In this document: piece after piece, positions 19,228 through 28,414 of the stretch | Numbering within the stretch: the first letter of the stretch is position 1 | How the letters are laid out: each line of letters opens with the position of its first letter | NCBI GenBank assembly: GCA_937981555.1 | Contig: CALJOK010000014.1 | Coordinates: forward strand, 124,001-188,000 | Length of the DNA: 64,000 nt | Direction: 5' to 3' | Origin: an uncultured Saprospiraceae bacterium | GTDB lineage: Bacteria; Bacteroidota; Bacteroidia; Chitinophagales; Saprospiraceae | Translations under genes and position numbers: made by a program | The notes under the pieces: generated by a model | The model's database searches: none | What the model saw: only the letters and a program-made list of their open reading frames with translations | What the model was told of the DNA's origin: nothing

Positions 19228-20979
19228 TCAGGACTCTAGTTGCATAAATTGCATCTCATACAATTCTTTGTAATGTCCATCTTCAATTTTTAAAAGAGCA
19301 TCATGTGCTCCAAATTCTGCAATTTCACCTTTACTCAAAACCATAATATTATCTGCATGTCGAATCGTAGAAAGTCGATGAGCAATGATAATTGAAGTTC
19401 TTTTGTCAATTAGTTTTTCAATAGCATATTGAATAACCGCTTCTGATTCAGGATCAATTGAAGAAGTAGCTTCGTCTAAAATTAAAATATCTGGATTAAA
19501 AACGAGTGCTCGAACGAAGGAAATTAATTGGCGTTGTCCCATCGAAAGAGTTGCACCCCGTTCCATCACTTGATAATTATATCCACCAGGAAGTCGTTCG
19601 ATAAACTCATGCGCTCCAATTAATTTAGCGGCTTCGATCACTTCCTGCTCTGAGATTCGATCATCTCGCAAAGTGATATTTTCCATCACACTTCCTGAAA
19701 AAAGAAAAACATCTTGTAAAACGATCGCTATCTTTTTTCTCAAATCAAACAACTCATAATCTTTGATATTAACTCCGTCGATTAAGATTTCCCCTTTTTG
19801 AATATCGTAGAAACGATTGAGGATATTGATGATGGTAGTTTTTCCTGAACCGGTACTTCCACAAATTGCTAATGTTTCCCCCGCCTTGATTTTAAAATTA
19901 AGGTCGTTTAAAACGTAGTCAACATTATTGTAGGCAAAACTAACATGGTCAAATTTAACATCACCTTTGATCGATTCTTTTTTGATAGTTCCGTTATTTT
20001 CGATGATGTCATTTTTATCCAATAAATTAAAAACACGTTCCGCTGCCACTAATCCCATTTGTAAAGTATTGAATCGATCTGCCAACATTCGAATTGGTCG
20101 AAACAACATGCTCAAGTAAATTGGAAAAGCAATAAAAGTCCCCGTTGTTACTTCACCTCCGATCACTCCACGAGCTCCCCACCAAACTAATAACCCCAAG
20201 GCTGCAGCTGAAATAATTTCTACAACTGGAAAAAATACGGCATAATATAAAATTGCATCTAAGTTGGCTTGGGTATATTTTCGATTGATATCTTTAAACT
20301 TCTCTAATTCTTTTTCTTCTGCATTAAAGATTTGAACGATACGCATACCTGAAATTCGCTCTTGTAGGAATGCATTCATTTTTGTGATTTGAGTTCTGAC
20401 TTTTTGGTAAGAAACTTTTACTTTTTCTTTAAAAATATAAGTAGCAATCATCAAAAATGGGAGAGTAGTCAAACAGACCAAAGTCAATTTCCAACTTGTA
20501 ATCAACATGACCGCCAACACCGCAAAGACCGTAAATAAATCTGCAAGAATCGTAATTGCTCCTTGAGAAAAAACAGTATTGATTGTTTCAATGTCATTAA
20601 TTGTTCGAGTGGTCGAAGTTCCAATCGGAGTTGTATCAAAATAAGATAACCGCAAACTCGAAATATGATTGAACATTCGAACCCGCAAATCTTTAATAAC
20701 CGACTGCCCTAACCAACTCGTAGAATATATAAAAACATATCGAAGTGCTACATCAATCATTAAGATTACTCCCAAAAGCATCGCCATATTTGTCAAACCT
20801 GGAATATCAAATTTGAAAATATAATCGTCTACCATGATCTTAATAATATACGGGCGAAGAATGGCCAATGGAGCCAACAGAACAGTCAACACTCCAGCGA
20901 GGATGAATACTTTTCGGTAAGGCTTTGCCAAAGCTAAAACCCGACCTAACAATAAATAATCTATCTTATTTTTATTCAT
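19228..20979 (-). CDS. ABC exporter half-transporter (MsbA/MdlB-like)
   Basis: The 583-residue protein fuses a six-helix exporter membrane domain (~20-310) to an ATPase domain (~340-575). ATPase motifs are Walker A CGSTGSGKTTI, Q-loop VLQDVFLFSG, signature LSMGQRQ, Walker B ILILDEATSSID and switch IIIAHRLSTIRHAD. The signature is LSMGQ in place of the usual LSGGQ. It probably works as a homodimer exporting a lipid or hydrophobic compound. No partner half-transporter is adjacent. Substrate cannot be read from sequence. Confidence 0.92.
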   Translation of the reverse strand: MNKNKIDYLLLGRVLALAKPYRKVFILAGVLTVLLAPLAILRPYIIKIMVDDYIFKFDIPGLTNMAMLLGVILMIDVALRYVFIYSTSWLGQSVIKDLRVRMFNHISSLRLSYFDTTPIGTSTTRTINDIETINTVFSQGAITILADLFTVFAVLAVMLITSWKLTLVCLTTLPFLMIATYIFKEKVKVSYQKVRTQITKMNAFLQERISGMRIVQIFNAEEKELEKFKDINRKYTQANLDAILYYAVFFPVVEIISAAALGLLVWWGARGVIGGEVTTGTFIAFPIYLSMLFRPIRMLADRFNTLQMGLVAAERVFNLLDKNDIIENNGTIKKESIKGDVKFDHVSFAYNNVDYVLNDLNFKIKAGETLAICGSTGSGKTTIINILNRFYDIQKGEILIDGVNIKDYELFDLRKKIAIVLQDVFLFSGSVMENITLRDDRISEQEVIEAAKLIGAHEFIERLPGGYNYQVMERGATLSMGQRQLISFVRALVFNPDILILDEATSSIDPESEAVIQYAIEKLIDKRTSIIIAHRLSTIRHADNIMVLSKGEIAEFGAHDALLKIEDGHYKELYEMQFMQLES

Positions 20980-20989
20980 ATTTTAAATA

Positions 20990-21138
20990 ATGGTTAATAC
21001 TTAATGGTGAACAGTTAATCACATAAACGAGAAATTAACGATTCTTCATTATTTTTATATAATGGTAAACAATTAATTCACTCAATAGTTAATCACAAAC
21101 GAGAAATTAACCATTCACCGTTAACCATTCATCATTAT
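20990..21138. repeat. Imperfect direct repeat, AT-rich
   Basis: Two copies of a ~55-80 base block follow each other (about 21003-21055 and 21061-21138). Shared pieces are AATGGT(G/A)AACA, AGTTAATCACA(T)AAACGAGAAATTAAC, and CATCATTATTTT-like ends. The second copy also contains TTAACCATTCACCGTTAACCATT, a self-complementary repeat. Similar words recur near 54840-54870. No coding potential is apparent. Confidence 0.6.
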
Positions 21139-21139
21139 T

Positions 21140-21580
21140 TTAAACGCAGCTAATTTTTTCTACTCGTCGTGCATGGCGACCTCCTTCAAAATCAGTAGCG
21201 ATAAAAGTTTTGACCATTTCCAAAGCTAATTCTTTGCTGACAAATCGAGCAGGAATCGAAATGATATTTGCATTATTATGTTGACGAGCTAGCGCTGCTA
21301 ATTCTTCTGTCCAACATAAAGCAGCTCGAATTCCTTGGTGTTTGTTGGCAGACATTGCTGCGCCATTTCCACTTCCACAGAGAATAATACCAAGCTCAAC
21401 ATTTTCATTTTCAACATTTTCTGCAACAGGATGAATGAAATCAGGATAGTCCACCGAAGCATCTGAATCAGTTCCAAAATCGAAGACTTCAATATCTTGA
21501 TTAGTTAATAATTCTATGATGGCATCTTTATAAGCAAATCCTCCATGATCACAACCGATAGCAATTTTTTTGATATTCAT
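21140..21580 (-). CDS. rpiB: Ribose-5-phosphate isomerase B
   Basis: RpiB interconverts ribose-5-phosphate and ribulose-5-phosphate in the pentose phosphate pathway. The 146-residue product is full length and shows IAIGCDHGGFAYKD at the N-terminus, the anion-hole and catalytic cysteine segment GIILCGSGNGAAMSANK, HNNANIISIPARF and the C-terminal GGRHARRVEKI. LacAB-type galactose-6-phosphate isomerases share the fold, but a single complete subunit favours RpiB. A hairpin terminator of the upstream DUF2723 gene separates them; a TACTTTTG box (minus strand, 21640-21647) inside that hairpin could serve as the rpiB promoter. Confidence 0.95.
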   Translation of the reverse strand: MNIKKIAIGCDHGGFAYKDAIIELLTNQDIEVFDFGTDSDASVDYPDFIHPVAENVENENVELGIILCGSGNGAAMSANKHQGIRAALCWTEELAALARQHNNANIISIPARFVSKELALEMVKTFIATDFEGGRHARRVEKISCV

Positions 21581-21619
21581 TTTTTTGTTTTTGAAAACCG
21601 AATTTTAAAATAAGTCAAA

Positions 21620-21657
21620 AAGAAAGCGGTACTTTTTTGCAAAAGTACCGCTTCTTT
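21620..21657 (-). terminator. Terminator of the DUF2723 gene, containing a possible -7 box
   Basis: Arms around AAGCGGTACTTT and AAAGTACCGCTT pair over about 13 bp. It lies 20 bases past the DUF2723 stop and 40 bases before rpiB. On the minus strand the stem includes TACTTTTG, an exact TAnnTTTG match. Confidence 0.8.
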
Positions 21658-21676
21658 GTATTTATTTCTAATAAAT

Positions 21677-24600
21677 TTAATTCCTAAGTGGAGCTAAATC
21701 AAAAGGTTTAAATTTTTCTTTCAACTGATTTAAGAATTCAGTATCACCACCTTCTTGTACTAGTCTGATCAATTCATCTTTTGCTCCCGGAGAAATTCGA
21801 TTCCCTTGTCGGTAACCATTATAAAATTGATTTTCTCGACCAAAACCGTATCGACTAGTTCGAGTTTCCTCATCAATAGTTTGGAAGAAGTTTAGATACT
21901 CTTCCGTCTCGTTAGCCATTAATTCGATCTGAGGTTTTGCTTTTTCGTACGCTCCTGATTTCACATAAATGTCCAACATTTGAAGTGATTGGAACTCATA
22001 TCGGAAATTCATAAAAGGGAATGCTTTGAAAAATAAGTCAGCTGTTTGAACTGCTTTTTCTTTATCACCCCTTTCAAGGAAAGTTTGTGCAGCTCGAACC
22101 ATTCCTGCTTTTTGAGATTGGATAGCCGGTCCGAAACTTCGATCAATAAAAGTTTCATGTTTATCAAATCCACCCCATCGGAATTTAGTCGACATTAATT
22201 CCAATGTCTTGTCCGCATCAATTTTTCCTTTTCCCATCATGCCTAAGAAACCAAATTGTCTGTCTCTATTTTTCAAAGGAACTAATTTTAAACCTAGACC
22301 TTCCAATTGGAAATAATCATCTAATCCCATCATCGATTGAGGTCGGCAAGTAACGGCAAAGTAGATTGGTCGATTTTGAAAATTAGAACAAATAATATCC
22401 AAAAGAGCAACATCACCTTTTAGCAATTGAGTGTTATTTCGAGGAGTTTTTCCTTGAGCCAACGCTTTTTCATTTTCCTCTCGATAAATATCATCGATAT
22501 CAAAAACTATTTCATTGACAATTTTATCATAATCTTCAGGGTTGACCATTTTTCTAGCTTTGGCCATATCTACAGGTATGCTTAATTTACTCGTAGGCAT
22601 ATAACTTTCTAGTTGACCACCAGTAGGAGCAGGATTATCTTCCCCTACAATTTTCATTGCACTACACAATGCCATTTTATATTCTCTTCTAACCGGATCC
22701 CTTTCTACAATCAGTTGGTTTCGTTTATACCCTCTTAATTGCTCCATCGGAATACTCATTTTGATGGCATCCGATTGATTAACCTTTCTTCTCAATTGTT
22801 CGATGTACCAATCTACAGCAATCAAACTTAAGTTGACCACTCTAACATCAGTTCGAATATTCTCTACCTCTTGTGCATACCAAAGTGGATAAGTATCATT
22901 ATCACCATAGGTGAAAATAATTGCATTCTGTTCGCATGATTCCAAGAAGTTATTGGCATAATCTCTGGCACCTGAATGATCCTTTCGAGAGTGATCGTCA
23001 AAGTTTTGGAAACCCATCAAAAGTGGTGCAATCATCACAATTGCAATCGCAACAGGTGCCGCAATTTTTCCAGCAACATTGGCATTCTTTCTCATTAATT
23101 CAAAGAGAGCAAGCGCACCCATTCCTATCCAGATACAATAAGTGAAAAAGGAGCCGACCAAAACGTAATCCCTTTCTCGAGGTTCATTCGGAGGTTGATT
23201 GGAATAAATAATCAAACCAATTCCTGTAATTATGAATAAGGCAAAAAGTCCCATCGCTCCATTTTTATCTTTGGAAAAATGGAAAAACAAACCTAGTAAT
23301 CCGAAAAGGAAAGGAAGTAGGTAATATTTATTTCTTGCTTTATTATTCGCTAATCTCGAAGGTTCATCTGCTTGGTTATAAAGTCTGGAACCATCTAAAA
23401 CGCTAATTCCTGATTGCCAATTTCCATCGGTTGCATCCCAAGAATAAAATCCTTGATCGCCATTTTGTCTTCCTCCAAAGTTCCACATAAAGTATCGCCA
23501 ATACATCCATCCAATTTGATATCGGATGGTAAATTGAATATTATCCATAACGCTTGGCGAACCTTTGGCTCCCCAAGTATCCATCCAAATACGATATAAT
23601 TGAGGACGGCTTTGAGAACCATCTTGCATACGAGGAAAGAGCGTTTTGTATCTTGATTTTATATTTTGAGTAATTTTTCGATCTGTAATAACATATTTAT
23701 CTTTTCCTGCTACCCGTCCATATCTATTTTCAACTTCAGTTGTAATAGCTTTTCGAGGTAAATCGAAATTAGGGCCATTAAATAATGATCGTTCTCCATA
23801 TTGCTCCCGATTCAAGTAAGGCAATAATCGCATTGGATCACTTGGTGCATTCATATTAATTGGCGTATTCGCATTAGCTCGAATTACGATAACTCCAACT
23901 GTCGAAAATGAAATAACCACCAATGTCATACTCACCAAAACTAATTGAGCTATATATCGATATTTATCAAGCGCATAAGTTGCTCCCATAAATAATACTC
24001 CAATGAGGATAGCTAATTTTGTAAAACCACCTAGCGTGATGCTTGAACCAGGACCTCCTCCATAACTTAAATAATAGAAAACAGTCAAAGCCAAAACTCC
24101 TAAAGCAACATAAATTGGAGTAAGTGATTTTATTTTTCCATGAAGATAAAGTAGAGGAAGTGCCAATAATGATCCAACCAACAAAACAGTTGGAACAACT
24201 CCTGAGTGAAATGGTAATCCAAATGAATTAACTGTCATCAATTCGAAGGCAGTCCATAGATGAGGAATTCCAGTAATAATCAAACTTTGTAAAGCTACAA
24301 TCATCACAACTCCAATTGCAGAAGCACCTGCCATTCCTAGCAAGGTGTGGTTTTCATATTTTTTAAAATAATAAAAAAGCGCTAACGCAGGGAAAGTCAA
24401 AATACTCAAAAGGTGGACTCCGATAGAAAGTCCTGCTGAATAAATAGCAAAAACTAACCAACGATCTGAATCTGGTTTGTCTGGTAAGTTATACCATTTG
24501 ATAACTGCCCAAAGTGTCAATGCAGTAAAAAACGTTGACATCGCATATACCTCACCCTCAACTGCTGAAAACCAAATCGAAGTTGAAAATGCCGTTGCCA

Positions 24601-25000
24601 AACCTGCAATCACACCTGAACCTAATAGGGCAATCTCTTGTCCTGAGGTTGGAGCTTCGTCTTTTTCAACTATCGCCATTTTTCCCATCATAATCGTCAC
24701 CCAGCAAATAAACATTGCTGCGAATGCACTACAAATTCCAGAAAGCATATTTACGGCAAAAGCAATATTAGCTGGATCATCTGAAAAGACACTTCCGACC
24801 ATAGCGAACATTCGTCCAACTAATAAAAATAAAGCTGCACCAGGAGGGTGAACTACTTGAAGTTTATGAGCACCTGTAATAAACTCTCCACAATCCCACA
24901 AACTACCTGTCCGTTCAACTGAAAAGAAATATACGATGGTCGCAATTCCAAAAACCGTCCAACCGGCAATATTGACTAACTTTTTAAATGATGAATCCAT
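21677..25000 (-). CDS. DUF2723 / GT117-type membrane protein
   Basis: This 1107-residue protein has an N-terminal polytopic domain of about 12 helices (to ~630). It carries the DUF2723 signature: FFSVERTGSLWDCGEFITGAHKLQVVHPPGAALFLLVGR, here spanning residues ~25-65, including the DCGEF acidic motif and HPPGAPL-like turn. The second half is soluble with TYGDNDTYPLWYAQEVE (~700), then tetratricopeptide-like helices near the C-terminus. The family is annotated as GT117 or related to the protein O-mannosyltransferase TMEM260, so a role in protein glycosylation is plausible but unproven. It is divergent from the DUF4834-like gene. Confidence 0.88.
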   Translation of the reverse strand: MDSSFKKLVNIAGWTVFGIATIVYFFSVERTGSLWDCGEFITGAHKLQVVHPPGAALFLLVGRMFAMVGSVFSDDPANIAFAVNMLSGICSAFAAMFICWVTIMMGKMAIVEKDEAPTSGQEIALLGSGVIAGLATAFSTSIWFSAVEGEVYAMSTFFTALTLWAVIKWYNLPDKPDSDRWLVFAIYSAGLSIGVHLLSILTFPALALFYYFKKYENHTLLGMAGASAIGVVMIVALQSLIITGIPHLWTAFELMTVNSFGLPFHSGVVPTVLLVGSLLALPLLYLHGKIKSLTPIYVALGVLALTVFYYLSYGGGPGSSITLGGFTKLAILIGVLFMGATYALDKYRYIAQLVLVSMTLVVISFSTVGVIVIRANANTPINMNAPSDPMRLLPYLNREQYGERSLFNGPNFDLPRKAITTEVENRYGRVAGKDKYVITDRKITQNIKSRYKTLFPRMQDGSQSRPQLYRIWMDTWGAKGSPSVMDNIQFTIRYQIGWMYWRYFMWNFGGRQNGDQGFYSWDATDGNWQSGISVLDGSRLYNQADEPSRLANNKARNKYYLLPFLFGLLGLFFHFSKDKNGAMGLFALFIITGIGLIIYSNQPPNEPRERDYVLVGSFFTYCIWIGMGALALFELMRKNANVAGKIAAPVAIAIVMIAPLLMGFQNFDDHSRKDHSGARDYANNFLESCEQNAIIFTYGDNDTYPLWYAQEVENIRTDVRVVNLSLIAVDWYIEQLRRKVNQSDAIKMSIPMEQLRGYKRNQLIVERDPVRREYKMALCSAMKIVGEDNPAPTGGQLESYMPTSKLSIPVDMAKARKMVNPEDYDKIVNEIVFDIDDIYREENEKALAQGKTPRNNTQLLKGDVALLDIICSNFQNRPIYFAVTCRPQSMMGLDDYFQLEGLGLKLVPLKNRDRQFGFLGMMGKGKIDADKTLELMSTKFRWGGFDKHETFIDRSFGPAIQSQKAGMVRAAQTFLERGDKEKAVQTADLFFKAFPFMNFRYEFQSLQMLDIYVKSGAYEKAKPQIELMANETEEYLNFFQTIDEETRTSRYGFGRENQFYNGYRQGNRISPGAKDELIRLVQEGGDTEFLNQLKEKFKPFDLAPLRN

Positions 25001-25092
25001 TAGCTGAATAATTAATTAAATGTTGCGATCAGCGTGAACCTCTCGCGGAAATAAAAGGTTTTATAAAAAAAAACGCATTTTTAAAAGAACTG

Positions 25093-25100
25093 CAAAAGTA
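25093..25100 (-). promoter_or_regulatory. Candidate -7 box for the DUF2723 gene
   Basis: The minus strand reads TACTTTTG followed by CAG, a full TAnnTTTG match. It implies a leader of about 85 nt. Confidence 0.5.
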
Positions 25101-25169
25101 ATAAAATATTGCTAACGTTTATATGTGTAACATCAGTTAAAACAATAGCATTTTTAGCAGAATGAAGTG

Positions 25170-25177
25170 TATTTTTG
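25170..25177 (+). promoter_or_regulatory. -7 box of the DUF4834-like gene
   Basis: TATTTTTG followed by CA; the ATG is 15 bases further on, so the predicted leader is under 10 nt. Confidence 0.55.
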
Positions 25178-25192
25178 CAAAAAAAATTAGAA

Positions 25193-25348
25193 ATGAAATA
25201 TTTAATTCTTTTTGGCTTAATATATATGGTTTATAAGTATAATACGTGGAAATCTCAGTTGGGTTCTGCAAATCAAAAAGAGAACTCGAAAATTAAAGAA
25301 AATGAGGAGAAAGAAGGGGAATTTATTGATTATGAAGAAGTAGATTAA
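25193..25348 (+). CDS. Small DUF4834-like membrane protein (51 aa)
   Basis: This short gene encodes an N-terminal hydrophobic helix (residues 3-14, YLILFGLIYMVY), then a charged linker and the C-terminal motif GEFIDYEEVD. That end motif is characteristic of the DUF4834 family of Bacteroidota as I remember it; the length is below the usual ~70-100 residues. Function is unknown. A -7 box directly precedes it, and the gene is divergent from the DUF2723 gene and 176 bases before cinA. Confidence 0.72.
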   Translation: MKYLILFGLIYMVYKYNTWKSQLGSANQKENSKIKENEEKEGEFIDYEEVD

Positions 25349-25524
25349 CGAGGCGTCAGGATTCAGGTTATTTGTCTTTGGGAAATAATCAGGAGTCAGT
25401 TTTTTTATTTCTCTCGTTTTTGGAAAACATTAAATCAAATATTGGGAGAAACACGAACCCCCTGACTCTTGATAGAGAGCAAAGCGACGAACCTCGTTTC
25501 TGACAACTACTAAAAAAAATAGCA
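25349..25524. other. Spacer with an imperfect inverted repeat
   Basis: CAGGAGTCAG (25389-25398) recurs in inverted form as CTGACTCTTG (25460-25469), and CGAGG near 25350 recurs as CCTCG near 25493. It looks like a degenerate palindromic intergenic element. Confidence 0.35.
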
Positions 25525-26763
25525 ATGACAGCACACATAATAACTATCGGTGATGAAATTTTAATCGGGCAAATCGTCGATACCAATTCCGCTTGGATGG
25601 GGCAACAATTGAATATGCAAGGCATTCAAGTTGGAAAAATAGTAACCGTTAGCGATACTCGCAAAGATATTACCGATGCAGTAGATGCTGCATTTTCGGA
25701 AGCAGATATAATTTTGCTAACGGGAGGTTTAGGACCAACAAAAGATGATATTACTAAAAAAGCACTCGCTGATTATTTTGGTGTAGAGATGCTATTTAGT
25801 GAGTCAACTTATAATCGGATTCAACGCTTATTTCAAAAATTTGGAAAAAGCATGACTGAGTCACACCACGAACAAGCATACATGCCTGCCAATGCAGATT
25901 TGTTGATGAATAAAATGGGAACTGCCCCAGGGATGTGGTTTGAGCATCAAGGAAAAGTTTTGGTTTCGATGCCTGGAGTTCCTTATGAAATGAAGTACTT
26001 GATGGAAGCGGAGGTTTTACCAAAATTAAAAAATCAATTTCCAGGGAAGCCAATTGCCCATCGAACGATCTTGACCGTTGGGGAAGGTGAGAGTAGAATT
26101 GCTGATCAAATCGATCCTTTTCTCGAAGCTTTACCCAAAAATATAAAAATGGCTTACCTCCCTGGAACTGGTCAAGTTCGATTGCGAATGACTGGAACTG
26201 GTGACGATGAAAATGAATTGAATACTTTACTGGACCAAAAAGTAGAGGAACTTAAACCATTGATTTCGGAATTTATTTTTGGTTTTGAAAAAGAAAAACT
26301 AGAAGAAGTCGTTGGTAGGATGTTGATTGAAAAAGGAAAAACTTTAGCGACTGCAGAAAGTTGCACAGGAGGTTTTTTGGCACATAAAATTACTTCAATT
26401 CCAGGTTCTTCAGCATATTTTATTGGAAGTGTAATCGCATATTCTAATGAGGTAAAAATGAATCAACTCCAAGTGAAATCATCAACGCTTAAAAAGCATG
26501 GTGCAGTCAGCGAAGAAACAGTCAAAGAAATGGTTCAAGGAGCATTAGATTTATTGAAAACTGATATTGCTATTGCGATCTCTGGAATAGCCGGCCCAGA
26601 TGGTGGAACACCTGAAAAACCAGTTGGAACAATTTGGATAGCTATCGGAGATAAAAATAATACCAAAACATATCAACTAAATCTGTGGAAAGATCGTATG
26701 AAAAACATCGAATACACCACAACTGTCGCGTTGAATATGATTCGAAAATTTTTACGTTCTTAA
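25525..26763 (+). CDS. cinA: CinA-family protein (nicotinamide-nucleotide amidase)
   Basis: The 412-residue protein joins an N-terminal MoCF-like domain (1-170; IITIGDEILIGQIVDTNSAW, LLTGGLGPTKDD) to a C-terminal CinA/PncC domain (~255-410; TLATAESCTGGFLAHKITSIPGSS, AISGIAGPDGGTPEKPVGT). PncC deamidates nicotinamide mononucleotide in NAD salvage. The N-terminal domain has ADP-ribose pyrophosphatase activity in some homologues. It is full length with no sign of damage. Its usual link to competence in Gram-positive bacteria is not implied here. Confidence 0.95.
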   Translation: MTAHIITIGDEILIGQIVDTNSAWMGQQLNMQGIQVGKIVTVSDTRKDITDAVDAAFSEADIILLTGGLGPTKDDITKKALADYFGVEMLFSESTYNRIQRLFQKFGKSMTESHHEQAYMPANADLLMNKMGTAPGMWFEHQGKVLVSMPGVPYEMKYLMEAEVLPKLKNQFPGKPIAHRTILTVGEGESRIADQIDPFLEALPKNIKMAYLPGTGQVRLRMTGTGDDENELNTLLDQKVEELKPLISEFIFGFEKEKLEEVVGRMLIEKGKTLATAESCTGGFLAHKITSIPGSSAYFIGSVIAYSNEVKMNQLQVKSSTLKKHGAVSEETVKEMVQGALDLLKTDIAIAISGIAGPDGGTPEKPVGTIWIAIGDKNNTKTYQLNLWKDRMKNIEYTTTVALNMIRKFLRS

Positions 26764-26879
26764 ACAAACTCTATGATCAAGTTAAAATTGGAATTAAAAA
26801 CGACGAAAGGGGAAATTTTATCTTGATTTAAAACGGAGGATTTGTCTAGGAACCATTTTTATAAGAACTATAATTCCTG

Positions 26880-26887
26880 TAATTTTG
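26880..26887 (+). promoter_or_regulatory. -7 box of the E2 acyltransferase gene
   Basis: TAATTTTG followed by CGC, 51 bases before the ATG. No -33 TTG is well placed. Confidence 0.45.
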
Positions 26888-26937
26888 CGCTGGAAAATAA
26901 AATGACCTAACCAAACCATTTAACCTAAAAAAAAAAT

Positions 26938-28257
26938 ATGGCTCAAGTAGAATTAATTATGCCCAAAATGGGTGAGAGTATAATGGAGGCAACCATTTTG
27001 AAATGGGTAAAAAACGTTGGCGACGCTGTTGACGTAGATGAAACCATTCTTGAAATTGCCACAGATAAAGTGGATTCTGAAGTGCCTTCTCCTGTAAAAG
27101 GAGTAATCAAAGAAATCTTTTTCCAAGTAGATGATGTTGTTGAAATCGAAAAAGTGATTGCCATCATCGCTACAGAAGGTGAAGAAGTTAGCTCAACTCC
27201 AGCTCCAAGTATGGATAAAGCTCCAGCTGCAAATGGGCAACAAAATGGAAAAACGGAACCAACTTCAGTTCCTGCTGTAGTAACTGCTACTCCAGCAACA
27301 GCTACGAATGGAGTTGCAAACAGCGATCGATTCTATTCTCCTTTGGTGAAAAATATTGCCAAGCAAGAAAATATTGGTGTAGCTGAATTAGAGACAATTC
27401 CAGGAAGTGGAGCAAAGGGGAGAGTAACTAAAAAAGATATGTTGGGTTATATTTCTAATCGCTCATCAAGTACTTTTATTGCACCTGCTGCAAAAGTGGC
27501 TACGCCAGCAACTGCTACATCTACTCAACCTCAAATTTCATTTGATGGTGGAAATGAAATTGTGGAAATGGATAGAATGCGAAAATTAATCGCAGAGCAT
27601 ATGGTGATGTCAAAACATACTTCACCACATGTTACTTCTTTCGTTGAAGTTGATGTAACGAATATTGTTAACTGGAGAAATAAAATTAAAACTGATTTCC
27701 AAAAAACTCATGGAGAAAAAATCACTTTTACTCCGATCTTTATAGAAGCAGTTACTAAAGCAATAGGTGACTTTCCAATGATTAATGTGTCTTTAGATGG
27801 GACTAAAATTATTGTTAAGAAAAATATCAATATCGGAATGGCTGCTGCTCTTCCTTCTGGAAACTTGATTGTACCAGTTATTAAAGATGCCAATCATTTG
27901 AATTTGTTAGGATTGACTAAATCAGTTAATGATCTTGCAACAAGAGCAAGAGCTAATAAACTTAAACCAGAAGATATTCAAGGTGGAACATTTACTTTGA
28001 CCAATGTAGGAACATTTGGAAATGTGATGGGAACACCAATTATTAATCAACCTCAAGTAGCAATCATGGCGGTTGGAGCAATCCGAAAAAAACCTGCCGT
28101 AGTTGAAACAGAATACGGAGATGTAATTGCAATTCGTCACCTGATGTTTTTATCCTTATCGTACGATCATAGGATCGTAGATGGTTTCCTTGGAGGATCA
28201 TTTTTGAGTCGAGTAGGAAAATATTTGGAAGCTTTCGATGGAGAAAGAACAATTTAA
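26938..28257 (+). CDS. Dihydrolipoamide acyltransferase (E2) of a 2-oxoacid dehydrogenase
   Basis: E2 passes acyl groups from lipoate to CoA. The 439-residue protein has one lipoyl domain (1-78, lipoyl lysine K44 in TDKVDSEVPSP), an alanine/proline/threonine linker, an E1/E3-binding domain (~132-172), a second linker and a catalytic domain with histidine ~411 in SYDHRIVDGFLGG. The single lipoyl domain with a DKVDSEV motif and the NVGTFGNVMGTP stretch resemble branched-chain or generic Bacteroidota E2 proteins, so pyruvate, 2-oxoglutarate and branched-chain substrates remain open. E1 and E3 genes are not in the window. Confidence 0.9.
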   Translation: MAQVELIMPKMGESIMEATILKWVKNVGDAVDVDETILEIATDKVDSEVPSPVKGVIKEIFFQVDDVVEIEKVIAIIATEGEEVSSTPAPSMDKAPAANGQQNGKTEPTSVPAVVTATPATATNGVANSDRFYSPLVKNIAKQENIGVAELETIPGSGAKGRVTKKDMLGYISNRSSSTFIAPAAKVATPATATSTQPQISFDGGNEIVEMDRMRKLIAEHMVMSKHTSPHVTSFVEVDVTNIVNWRNKIKTDFQKTHGEKITFTPIFIEAVTKAIGDFPMINVSLDGTKIIVKKNINIGMAAALPSGNLIVPVIKDANHLNLLGLTKSVNDLATRARANKLKPEDIQGGTFTLTNVGTFGNVMGTPIINQPQVAIMAVGAIRKKPAVVETEYGDVIAIRHLMFLSLSYDHRIVDGFLGGSFLSRVGKYLEAFDGERTI

Positions 28258-28264
28258 AATATTT

Positions 28265-28302
28265 AAAAGAGGTGCTTCGTTTTAGAATCACCTCTTTTTT
28301 TA
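28265..28302 (+). terminator. Terminator of the E2 gene
   Basis: AAAAGAGGTG pairs with CACCTCTTTT across a ~14-nt loop and runs into T-rich sequence. Confidence 0.85.
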
Positions 28303-28414
28303 TTTTTTCCCAAAAAAAAAGACACAAAAAATTCCCCAAACCGTTAAACGATAATTCAAATAGTTTTTTCAAAGCTAGCCTATCACACCCTGGCAAATCT
28401 CAAAACTGTGAATT

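Noticed and set aside
20990-21138. CRISPR array
   Set aside because: Only two imperfect copies of unequal length are present, with no regular spacers and no cas genes in the window.
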